A stretch of 26,938 bases of DNA from JAMCXS01 sp964459065. Its GTDB lineage: Bacteria > Acidobacteriota > Terriglobia > UBA7540. The translations under genes and the position numbers were made by a program. Location: the NCBI GenBank assembly GCA_964459065.1, contig CAYWMN010000015.1, positions 1 through 26,938 on the forward strand, read 5' to 3'. Below the pieces are notes generated by a model, which was not told the DNA's origin, ran no database searches, and was given only the letters and a program-made list of their open reading frames with translations. The stretch's first letter is position 1; every line of letters begins with the position of its first letter. Shown in pieces: positions 1 to 6,321 of the stretch.

Positions 1-24
1 GGAAGGTTTGTGGGTGGAATCTGA
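1..24 (+). CDS. 3' end of a GlcE-like FAD-binding oxidase subunit (partial)
   Basis: Frame 1 reads GRFVGGI followed by TGA at 22-24. A C-terminus of the form NPGRFVGGI or similar is familiar from glycolate oxidase GlcE/FAD-linked oxidase proteins, and the next gene is glcF, which fits the usual glcD-glcE-glcF order. Only seven codons are visible, so the call rests on this short tail and on the context. Confidence 0.5.
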   Translation, partial: GRFVGGI

Positions 25-66
25 TCGAGGCGGAAGCGTGCCGGCGGCGCGGGGGCTTGCGGATAT

Positions 67-1398
67 ATGATTGAAGTCGAGAACAAAACGCCTTCCAAGC
101 CCAGCGCCTACGGGCCGGGCGAAGCTCCCGAGTGGGACTTTTATTCCAAGTGCATTCACTGCGGGCTGTGCCTGAACGCCTGTCCCACTTACCGCGAGCT
201 TGGGCTGGAGATGGATTCGCCCCGCGGGCGCATTGCCCAGATCATCCAGGTGGACCGCGGGCGTCTGCCGCTGGGTGCCAACTTCGTTCGGCACATCGAC
301 TTGTGCCTGGACTGCCGCGCCTGTGAAACCGCCTGTCCCTCGGGCGTCGAATACGGGCGCCTGGTGGAGGCGGCCCGCTCTCAGATTAACCGTTACTATC
401 CGCGCTCGGGGCTGGGAGCGCGGGCCCGGAAATTCTTTTTCCAGCGGCTGCTGCCCAGCCGGAAATTGCTGGAGCGCGCGGGCAATCTTCTTTGGGCGTA
501 TCAGAAATCCGGGATGGAGATGTTGATTTTGCATTCCGGAGTGCTTAAGCTTTTGCCCAGGCGCCTGGAGCGCGTGGCCCGTCTTGCTCCGCGGATGGAG
601 AAGCCGTTTTTCACCCGGCAACTGGGCCGGGTGGTGAAGCCCCGGGGCGAGACCCGATATCGCGTGGCGTTTTTTGCCGGCTGCATTGCGAACCTGGCGT
701 TTGCGCGGCTGAACGAAGCCACGGTGCGGGTGCTCGAGCGCAACGGGTGTGAAGTTACGATTCCGGAGGCGCAGGGTTGCTGCGGCGCCCTGCACGTGCA
801 CGCGGGGATCCGGGACCGGGCCCGCGAACTGGCCAAGCAAAACATCCAGGTTTTTCTCGCGGGCGGCTATGACGCCATCATCACCAACGCCGCCGGCTGC
901 GGCTCGGTATTGAAGGAGTATCCGCTGCTGTTTGAGCGGGAGGACCGGGAGTTTTACGACCGGGCCTGTGAATTCAGCTCCCGCCTGCGCGACGTGACGG
1001 AGTTTCTGGCCGGGATTGATTTTGACCGGGAGTTTAAAACGGTCCGGGCGCGGGCCACTTATCAGGATCCCTGCCACCTGGGCCATGCGCAGGGCATCCG
1101 GAGCGCGCCGCGGCAGCTGCTGGCGGCCATCCCCGGCTTGCAGCTTGTGGAACTGAAAGAATCGGAAGTGTGCTGCGGCAGCGCGGGGATTTATAATGTG
1201 GTCCACAACGAAATGGCGGAAAGGCTTCTTGCGGCCAAAATGCGGCGAGTGGATGAGACCGGAGCGGAACTGATTCTGACCGCCAATCCCGGCTGCCTTT
1301 TGCAGTTGCGGGCCGGGGTCGAGCGGTCGGGGCACAAGCGCCGCGTGATGCACGTGGTGGAACTGCTCGACGAAGCCTACCGCGCGCAAGATTCTTAA
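67..1398 (+). CDS. glcF: Glycolate oxidase iron-sulfur subunit GlcF
   Basis: This 443-residue protein is the electron-transfer subunit of glycolate dehydrogenase, which oxidises glycolate to glyoxylate with the FAD subunits GlcD and GlcE at the membrane. Two ferredoxin-type 4Fe-4S motifs are visible: cysteines 29, 32, 35, 39 (CIHCGLCLNACP) and 80, 83, 86, 90 (CLDCRACETACP). Two cysteine-rich CCG domains follow, with CCG at residues 238-240 and 369-371, as in the GlcF/heterodisulfide reductase family. The length is near the usual 400-450. The ATG at 67 lies 42 bases after the stop of the preceding GlcE-like frame, with only a poor Shine-Dalgarno sequence. A related lactate-oxidation (LldF/LutA-like) role is the main alternative; the two-cluster, two-CCG layout and the neighbour favour GlcF. 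Confidence 0.88.
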   Translation: MIEVENKTPSKPSAYGPGEAPEWDFYSKCIHCGLCLNACPTYRELGLEMDSPRGRIAQIIQVDRGRLPLGANFVRHIDLCLDCRACETACPSGVEYGRLVEAARSQINRYYPRSGLGARARKFFFQRLLPSRKLLERAGNLLWAYQKSGMEMLILHSGVLKLLPRRLERVARLAPRMEKPFFTRQLGRVVKPRGETRYRVAFFAGCIANLAFARLNEATVRVLERNGCEVTIPEAQGCCGALHVHAGIRDRARELAKQNIQVFLAGGYDAIITNAAGCGSVLKEYPLLFEREDREFYDRACEFSSRLRDVTEFLAGIDFDREFKTVRARATYQDPCHLGHAQGIRSAPRQLLAAIPGLQLVELKESEVCCGSAGIYNVVHNEMAERLLAAKMRRVDETGAELILTANPGCLLQLRAGVERSGHKRRVMHVVELLDEAYRAQDS

Positions 1399-1456
1399 CG
1401 GCGGGGCGTAAGCCGATAGAGCCTGACGGGGCGGCGTCATGCGGAGCGGAGCAAAG

Positions 1457-1498
1457 CACCGGCTGTTTCTGCTCCGAAGCCGGTGAAGCGGATGCTTC
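1457..1498 (+). repeat. Two adjacent hairpins in the glcF-acs gap
   Basis: CACCGGCT at 1457-1464 pairs perfectly with AGCCGGTG at 1478-1485 around a 13-base loop. GAAGC at 1485-1489 then pairs with GCTTC at 1494-1498 around GGAT. They sit in the 180-base gap before acs, about 80 bases before its start. No run of T follows, so this is not a typical terminator; it could be leader structure or chance in GC-rich DNA. Confidence 0.4.
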
Positions 1499-1578
1499 GC
1501 CTGGCCCGGACGGACACGGTCCCAGGGGTTTTTCAGCGAACGCGCAATCTTGAATCGATGAATAGACAGGAGCTGACG

Positions 1579-3555
1579 ATGAGTGACAATGCGGCGGCAG
1601 CACAGGAAAAATTGGAAGCTTTGTTGACCGAAGGCCGGACGTTTCCCCCTTCGGATGAATTCCGGGCTCAGGCGAACGTCTCGGACCCGGCGATTTACGA
1701 CACGGCGCGCAAAGACCTGGAAGGATTCTGGGCCGAAGAAGCCAAGCGCCTGGACTGGTTTGAGCCCTGGAGTCAGGTGCTGGAATGGAACGCGCCGTGG
1801 GCGAAGTGGTTTGTGGGCGGCAAGCTGAACGCAACCTACAACTGCGTTGACCGGCACGCGAAATCGGCGCGGCGCGACAAGGCTGCCATCATCTGGGAGG
1901 GCGAACCCGGCGATACGCGAACGCTGACGTTCGGGGATCTGGAGCGGGAAGTCAACCGCTTTGCGAACGCCCTCAAGGCGCTGGGAACAAAGAAAGGCGA
2001 CCGCGTGGCCATTTACATGGGCATGGTGCCGGAGCTCGCCATCGCCATGCTGGCCTGCGCCAAGATTGGCGCTCCGCACAGCATCGTGTTCGGAGGATTT
2101 TCCGCCGAGTCGCTGCGGGAACGGATCAATGACGCGCAAGCGAAGATTCTGATCACCTGCGACGGCGCCTGGCGGCGCGGCGGCGTGGTGCCCCTGAAGG
2201 CGAACGTCGACGACGCGCTCACCGGCACGCCCACCATTGAAAAAGTGGTGGTGGTGGAGCGCGTGGGCAAGGCCGCCCAGATCACCATGCAGCCGGGGCG
2301 CGATTTCTGGTGGCACAAGCTTGTAGAACAGGCTTCCGACCAGTGCGAGCCCGAGCCGATGGACGCCGAGGACATGCTTTACATCCTCTACACCAGCGGC
2401 ACTACGGGAAAGCCCAAGGGCGTCGTTCACACCACGGGCGGCTACCTGGTGGGCACTTCCACGACGCACCGCACGATCTTCGACATCAAGGAAGACGACG
2501 TCTACTGGTGCACGGCCGATATCGGCTGGGTAACCGGCCATTCCTACATCGTCTACGGGCCGCTTGCGAACGGCTGCACCACGCTGATGTATGAAGGCAG
2601 CCCCGACTACCCCGACCGCGGCCGCTTCTGGGAAATCGTTGCCAAGTACCGCGTGAATATTTTCTACACCGCTCCCACCGCCATCCGCAGCTTTATGCGC
2701 TGGGGAACCGACTGGCCCTCGAAGTACGATCTCAGCTCGCTGCGCGTGATTGGCACGGTGGGCGAGCCCATCAATCCGGAAGCCTGGATGTGGTATCACC
2801 AGCACATCGGCCGCGAGCGCTGCCCGATTGTCGATACCTGGTGGCAGACGGAGACCGGCATGATTCTGATTACGCCGCTGCCGGGGCTGACGGCCACCAA
2901 GCCCGGCTCGGCGACGAAACCTTTCCCCGGCATCGAGGCGGAAGTGCTGGATGAAAAGGGCCAGCCCGTGGGGCCGGGCGCCGGAGGCTACCTGGTGCTC
3001 TCGAAACCCTGGCCCGCCATGTTCCGGACGATTTACGGCGACCAGGACCGCTTTGTGCGCCAGTACTGGTCGCGCTACCAGGGCAAGTATTTTACCGGCG
3101 ACGGCGCCAAGGTGGACGAGGACGGCTACTTCTGGCTGCTGGGCCGCGTGGATGACGTGATGAACGTTGCGGGACATCGAATCTCCACTTACGAAGTCGA
3201 AAGCGCCCTGGTGGACCATCCGTCGGTGGCTGAAGCCGCCGTCATCGGCAAGACGCATGAGGTGAAAGGGCAGGGCATCGCCGCTTTCGTTACCGTGAAG
3301 GAAGGCGTCGCCGCAACGGACGAGCTGAAGGATCAACTGAAGCAGCATGTGGCCAAAAAGATCGGGCCTATCGCCAGGCCTGAAGATATCTTCTTTGCCT
3401 CGGAACTGCCCAAGACGCGCAGCGCCAAGATCATGCGCCGCCTGCTGCGCGATATCGCCGAGGGAAGGGTTCTGGGCGATACCACGACGCTCGCCGACCC
3501 TGCCGTCACCGCGCGGCTGAAGCGGCAGTACGAGCAGGAAGGCAAGGCCGAGTAG
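1579..3555 (+). CDS. acs: Acetyl-CoA synthetase (AMP-forming)
   Basis: This 658-residue enzyme activates acetate with ATP and CoA to acetyl-CoA through acetyl-AMP, in the cytoplasm. The adenylate-forming signature YTSGTTGKPKG begins at residue 271. The motif TGDGAKVDEDGYFWLLGRVDDVMNVAGHR near the C-terminal domain hinge and the PKTRSAKIMRR segment around Lys617 are typical of Acs. Lys617 matches the lysine that is acetylated to switch Acs off; here the usual SGK reads SAK. The open frame extends upstream to 1483, but ATG 1579 has AGGAG at 1568-1572 with good spacing and gives the standard family length (about 650). It follows glcF in the same direction, separated by 180 bases. A propionyl-CoA synthetase is possible but less likely from the overall match. 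Confidence 0.95.
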   Translation: MSDNAAAAQEKLEALLTEGRTFPPSDEFRAQANVSDPAIYDTARKDLEGFWAEEAKRLDWFEPWSQVLEWNAPWAKWFVGGKLNATYNCVDRHAKSARRDKAAIIWEGEPGDTRTLTFGDLEREVNRFANALKALGTKKGDRVAIYMGMVPELAIAMLACAKIGAPHSIVFGGFSAESLRERINDAQAKILITCDGAWRRGGVVPLKANVDDALTGTPTIEKVVVVERVGKAAQITMQPGRDFWWHKLVEQASDQCEPEPMDAEDMLYILYTSGTTGKPKGVVHTTGGYLVGTSTTHRTIFDIKEDDVYWCTADIGWVTGHSYIVYGPLANGCTTLMYEGSPDYPDRGRFWEIVAKYRVNIFYTAPTAIRSFMRWGTDWPSKYDLSSLRVIGTVGEPINPEAWMWYHQHIGRERCPIVDTWWQTETGMILITPLPGLTATKPGSATKPFPGIEAEVLDEKGQPVGPGAGGYLVLSKPWPAMFRTIYGDQDRFVRQYWSRYQGKYFTGDGAKVDEDGYFWLLGRVDDVMNVAGHRISTYEVESALVDHPSVAEAAVIGKTHEVKGQGIAAFVTVKEGVAATDELKDQLKQHVAKKIGPIARPEDIFFASELPKTRSAKIMRRLLRDIAEGRVLGDTTTLADPAVTARLKRQYEQEGKAE

Positions 3556-3580
3556 GCCGGTGCTTCGAGGCTTGAGAGGG

Positions 3581-3602
3581 GCCGGGCGTTGGCGCGCCCG
3601 GC
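3581..3602 (+). terminator. GC-rich hairpin after acs, possible terminator
   Basis: GCCGGGCG at 3581-3588 pairs perfectly with CGCCCGGC at 3595-3602 around a 6-base loop, 25 bases after the acs stop. The nearest T-rich stretch (GTTTTGATT) begins about a dozen bases after the stem, further than in a classic intrinsic terminator, so termination is plausible but not certain. Confidence 0.4.
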
Positions 3603-3690
3603 AGCGGGCCCAGACCGTTTTGATTCAGGCCGGGCAGGCGCCGGGAGGGTTCCGGGGCTAGATTCAGCTTCGTTTATTTCGGCCCGACGC

Positions 3691-3717
3691 ATTTTCAACA
3701 ACTTCCCCGCTTCGTTT
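3691..3717. repeat. Direct repeat, copy 1
   Basis: This 27-base element matches 3756-3782 at 24 of 27 positions, 65 bases apart. It starts ATTTTCAACAACTTCC and ends GCTTCGTTT. The end unit CTTCGTTT also occurs alone at 3668-3675 and 3721-3728. On the minus strand each full copy reads NEA(G/R)KLLK, but the two copies lie in different frames, and stops interrupt any longer frame. Confidence 0.65.
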
Positions 3718-3755
3718 TAGCTTCGTTTTGGCCGTTTTTTTGGCATCGACCTTTT

Positions 3756-3782
3756 ATTTTCAATAACTTCCTAGCTTCGTTT
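3756..3782. repeat. Direct repeat, copy 2
   Basis: This is the second copy of the 27-base repeat, beginning ATTTTCAATAACTTCC and ending GCTTCGTTT. It differs from copy 1 only at three positions (one C/T and a CC/TA pair). The cluster of repeats sits in gene-free DNA downstream of acs. Confidence 0.65.
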
Positions 3783-3930
3783 GTCCAAAAAAAGAATTCT
3801 TTTTTCTTTCCTTGTCCGGAAGGCGGCCTTCGTCGCGTGCCACGTAACCCCGCCGGATGGATTCACCCCATCGCATTCTGGCGATAATCCCCGGGCGCGG
3901 AAAAAGGAAGGCCCCGGGCCGCCCGGCCAA

Positions 3931-3965
3931 ATAGCTAGAATACTAGCATACTTAGATAGCTAAGT
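3931..3965. promoter_or_regulatory. AT-rich palindromic island, operator-like
   Basis: ACTTAG (3950-3955), ATAG, CTAAGT (3960-3965) form a perfect 6-bp inverted repeat. ATAGCTA occurs at both 3931 and 3956, and CTAG at 3935 and 3943. This AT-rich patch stands out between GC-rich flanks. The density of short palindromes resembles an operator for a dimeric winged-helix repressor, but no regulator gene is next to it. Confidence 0.4.
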
Positions 3966-4234
3966 CAAGCTCTTTTCGCCGGGGCGGCGTTCAGCAGCCT
4001 GCGTCAAAAGGTGGAGGGTGCAACTTCGCCACCGCTGCTCTCGCCAGCGGCCGTTAAGGTTTCGTATCTCGCACGAGGAGTTTCCAGACGCTTCCCGTTT
4101 CCGCTCCCTCCAAACACAGTTTCTTGCCTTTCTGGTGGCAAACCCATCCGGTGTAGCGGGGCGTTCGCCGGCGCTTACCCTTTTGCGCAAATTTTTTCTG
4201 CAAAACAACCGGTAGTGTGTGCAAAGAATTGCAT

Positions 4235-4289
4235 CCCCAACCTGTGGGGCAGGCGGCGCTGTTTGACGCCGAAAGTTCTTCATTTTTTT
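4235..4289 (+). terminator. Tandem hairpins followed by a T run upstream of mraZ
   Basis: CCCCA (4235-4239) pairs with TGGGG (4245-4249), and CGGCG (4254-4258) pairs with CGCCG (4267-4271). A run of seven T lies at 4283-4289, 11 bases after the second stem. It ends 11 bases before the -35 of the mraZ promoter, so it could insulate the cluster from upstream transcription or end a short untranslated RNA. The stems are only 5 bp each and the T run is set back. Confidence 0.35.
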
Positions 4290-4300
4290 GAAAATAAACC

Positions 4301-4329
4301 TTGACATCCAGAACGTCAGAACATATATT
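4301..4329 (+). promoter_or_regulatory. Sigma70-type promoter of mraZ / dcw cluster
   Basis: A perfect -35 TTGACA (4301-4306) is followed by a 17-base spacer and the -10 TATATT (4324-4329). Transcription should start near 4336, giving a leader of roughly 80 bases before the mraZ ATG. This is the strongest promoter match in the window and heads the whole dcw cluster. Confidence 0.85.
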
Positions 4330-4331
4330 CG

Positions 4332-4357
4332 GTGGTCATGAGTGGTCTGAAGTAGAA
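4332..4357 (+). promoter_or_regulatory. Candidate MraZ-binding box (10-bp-phased direct repeats)
   Basis: GTGGTC at 4332-4337 and GTGGTC at 4342-4347, with the weaker GTAGAA at 4352-4357, recur exactly every 10 bp just downstream of the -10 and across the predicted start site. Known MraZ boxes consist of three or four short G-rich direct repeats (TGGGN in Escherichia coli) in 10-bp phase at the mra promoter, where MraZ represses its own operon. The spacing and position fit; the repeat word itself is inferred. Confidence 0.6.
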
Positions 4358-4414
4358 AAAAAGGGTAAAGAAAGTTCAATTTCTGTCGACTTCTTAGGAC
4401 TTTGAGCCTGTGAC

Positions 4415-4855
4415 ATGCTGCGAGGAAATTATCCAGCAACGATGGACCCCAAGGGCCGGCTTAAGATTCCGACGGCCTTTAAGACTTTCCTCGACGAGAC
4501 TTTCGGGCGTGAATTCTTTGTTACCAGTTACGACGGGGCCAACGCGCTGGTTTATCCGTTTGCGGAATGGGAAAAGATTGAGGGCAGGCTGGTCGGAATG
4601 CCTTCCACGGACAAACGCAAACGGCGTTTTCTTGACCGGGTCAATTACTGGGGGCAGTCCGTGTCGATGGACGGGCAGGGCAGGATTCTGATTCCGTCGC
4701 TGCTGCGGCAGTCGGCGGAGATGACCGGCGAGGTTGCGGTGATCGGACACCTGAACCACCTGGAAGTCTGGAACATGGAGCGCTTCCGCGAATACATGGA
4801 GCGCGAGCCCCTGACCGATGAGGATTTTGAGACGTTGAGCGGATACGGCATTTAG
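4415..4855 (+). CDS. mraZ: Transcriptional regulator MraZ
   Basis: This 146-residue DNA-binding protein belongs to the AbrB/SpoVT-like family and usually represses its own dcw operon; it assembles into rings that bind spaced direct repeats. Two copies of the fold are visible: the first around residues 5-50 with MDPKGRLKIP and the second around residues 80-125 with SMDGQGRILIP. The length is typical (about 145). It is the first gene of the dcw cluster, about 80 bases behind a consensus promoter with phased repeats at the start site. ATG 4415 gives the conserved MLRGNYPATMD start; the Shine-Dalgarno sequence is weak (AGGA at 4396, 15 bases away). It abuts rsmH directly. Confidence 0.95.
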   Translation: MLRGNYPATMDPKGRLKIPTAFKTFLDETFGREFFVTSYDGANALVYPFAEWEKIEGRLVGMPSTDKRKRRFLDRVNYWGQSVSMDGQGRILIPSLLRQSAEMTGEVAVIGHLNHLEVWNMERFREYMEREPLTDEDFETLSGYGI

Positions 4856-5743
4856 ATGAGCGGAGCCGAACGCCACCGGCCGGTGATGGTCCGGGAGGCG
4901 CTGGAGTTTTTAAAGGTTGATCCCAATGGAACTTATATCGATGCAACGGCTGGAGCGGGAGGTCATTCAGAACAGATCCTTAAGGTTCTCAGCAAGGGAA
5001 GCGGCCGGCTTTTAGCGATTGACCGCGACCCGAGCGCGCTCCGGATAGCGCAAGAGCGATTGGCAAGTTTTGGGGAGAGGGTAAAAGTGGTGGAAGGCAA
5101 CTTTGCCGAAATCGACGCGCTGCACGCCCAAAGCCGGCTGCCGGCCGCGAAGGGAATCCTGGCCGACCTGGGGCTGAGCTCGATGCAGGTGGATGAAGCC
5201 GGGCGAGGCTTCAGCTTCAGCCGCCCGGGGCCGCTCGATATGCGCATGGGCGCGGGCGAGGTGACCGCCGAAGAGATTGTGAACCAGACGCCGGAACGCG
5301 AACTGGCGGATTTGATTTTTAAGTTTGGTGAAGAGCGCCACTCGCGCCGCATAGCGCGAGCGATTGTGAAGGCCCGTCCGATTCGATTAACCACCCAACT
5401 GGCGCAGGTGGTGTCGCGATCCATCCCCTCCCGGGCGGGCTTTCACCAAATCCATCCGGCGACGCGCACCTTTATGGCGCTGCGCCTGGCGGTGAACCGG
5501 GAACTCGAAAGCCTGCAGGTTTTTCTGGACAAGGTGCTGGGAGTTCTGGAGCCGGGCGCAAGAATCGTCCTCATCAGTTTCCATTCGCTTGAAGACCGAA
5601 TCGTCAAGCAATCGTTCCGCAACTGGCAGCGCAACGGCCAGGCGCGCATCTTGACCAAGCACGTTGTGCGGCCCGAGCAGGAAGAGGCCCGGGAGAATCC
5701 GCGCTCGCGCAGCGCCAAACTGCGTGCCGCCGAAAAGTTATAG
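4856..5743 (+). CDS. rsmH: 16S rRNA (cytosine(1402)-N4)-methyltransferase RsmH
   Basis: RsmH (MraW) transfers a methyl group from S-adenosylmethionine to N4 of C1402 in 16S rRNA. The 295-residue length is typical. Visible family motifs are HRPVMVREALEFL at the start, the SAM-binding YIDATAGAGGHSE, the acidic DRDPSAL, LADLGLSSMQVD with GFSFSRPGPLDMRM, HPATRTFMALRLAVNREL, and SFHSLEDRIVK near the end. The ATG immediately follows the mraZ stop TAG (4853-4855), which suggests translational coupling. It is the second gene of the dcw cluster, as in most bacteria. Confidence 0.96.
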   Translation: MSGAERHRPVMVREALEFLKVDPNGTYIDATAGAGGHSEQILKVLSKGSGRLLAIDRDPSALRIAQERLASFGERVKVVEGNFAEIDALHAQSRLPAAKGILADLGLSSMQVDEAGRGFSFSRPGPLDMRMGAGEVTAEEIVNQTPERELADLIFKFGEERHSRRIARAIVKARPIRLTTQLAQVVSRSIPSRAGFHQIHPATRTFMALRLAVNRELESLQVFLDKVLGVLEPGARIVLISFHSLEDRIVKQSFRNWQRNGQARILTKHVVRPEQEEARENPRSRSAKLRAAEKL

Positions 5744-5749
5744 GCCCCC

Positions 5750-5800
5750 GCCATGCGGCGAGGGCGGAGCGCCGCTGCTTCAATCACGGCGCTCCATGGC
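5750..5800 (+). repeat. Stem-loop in the rsmH-ftsL gap
   Basis: GGAGCGCCG (5766-5774) pairs perfectly over 9 bp with CGGCGCTCC (5787-5795) around a 12-base loop. Outside it GCCATG (5750-5755) can pair with CATGGC (5795-5800), leaving a 10-base bulge on the 5' side. It fills most of the 86-base gap and ends 15 bases before the GGGAG ribosome site of ftsL. No T run follows, so a role in mRNA processing or ftsL translation is more likely than termination. Confidence 0.55.
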
Positions 5801-5829
5801 ACAGCATCCCTCGACGGGAGAAATGAGTT

Positions 5830-6321
5830 ATGGCAACCGTAGCAGCAACCTTACCCGGCGCCAGGCGGCGCCCCCAGAATGAACCGGCAACCGGGCGCGC
5901 CTCCTACCCCGACATCTACTTCGTAAAGCGTATCGACAATTCCCGCCTGAAACGTGAAGTTGATTTGAAGAAGCGCCGCGAATGTTTCAGTCTGCTGGGC
6001 CTGGCCACGCTGGTCTTTGTTTTCATTCTGATTTTTGCCTGGCAGCATTTCGAGGGCGTTCGCTACGGCTACGGGATTCAGCAGCTCCGGCAAAAGCAGG
6101 CGGCGCTGGTGGAGTGGAACCACGCTCTGAAGCTCGAATGCGCCTCGTTGACCGATCCGCAGCGGATTGACCTGCTGGCGCGGACGGATCTGGGCCTGGT
6201 GCCGCCCCAGTCGAACCAGATTATCCAGGTGGCGAACCCTGCCGGAGCTTCTTCCAAGCCTTCGGGGGTGAAGTTAGCGGGGAGTCTGGACGCCTCCCTC
6301 AAGATCCCCAGTGAGAGGTAA
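5830..6321 (+). CDS. ftsL: Cell division protein FtsL
   Basis: FtsL is a small bitopic divisome protein that links FtsQ/FtsB to FtsW-FtsI. This 163-residue protein has a charged cytoplasmic N-terminus, one membrane segment at about residues 54-74 (FSLLGLATLVFVFILIFAW) and a periplasmic heptad-like stretch at about 80-118 (YGIQQLRQKQAALVEWNHALKLEC), then LLARTDLGLVPP, typical of this family. Sequence conservation in FtsL is low, so the call relies on this topology and on its place between rsmH and ftsI. GGGAG at 5816-5820 is well spaced for ATG 5830. The cytoplasmic part and the Ser/Pro-rich tail make it longer than the roughly 120 residues of Escherichia coli FtsL. Confidence 0.88.
   Translation: MATVAATLPGARRRPQNEPATGRASYPDIYFVKRIDNSRLKREVDLKKRRECFSLLGLATLVFVFILIFAWQHFEGVRYGYGIQQLRQKQAALVEWNHALKLECASLTDPQRIDLLARTDLGLVPPQSNQIIQVANPAGASSKPSGVKLAGSLDASLKIPSER

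Larger units (their letters stand above)
3556..4300. other. Long gene-free region between acs and the mraZ promoter
   Basis: No convincing protein-coding gene is seen on either strand in about 750 bases; the open frames present have no starts with ribosome sites and no recognisable composition. The region does hold a GC hairpin just after acs, a 27-base direct repeat in two copies with extra partial units, an AT-rich palindromic island and two tandem hairpins followed by a T run. These are listed separately. Its base composition, with runs of T and A, is unlike the flanking coding DNA. Confidence 0.7.

Noticed and set aside
3781..3963. 60-codon plus-strand frame starting at TTG in the intergenic region
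   Set aside because: No ribosome site, it starts inside a repeat and crosses the AT-rich palindromic island; composition is not protein-like.
3556..4300. CRISPR array or insertion sequence in the long intergenic region
   Set aside because: Only two full repeat copies with unequal surroundings, no regular spacers, no terminal inverted repeats and no transposase.
3960..4439. 159-codon minus-strand frame upstream of mraZ
   Set aside because: It runs across the mraZ promoter and start, has low-complexity basic composition and no family resemblance.
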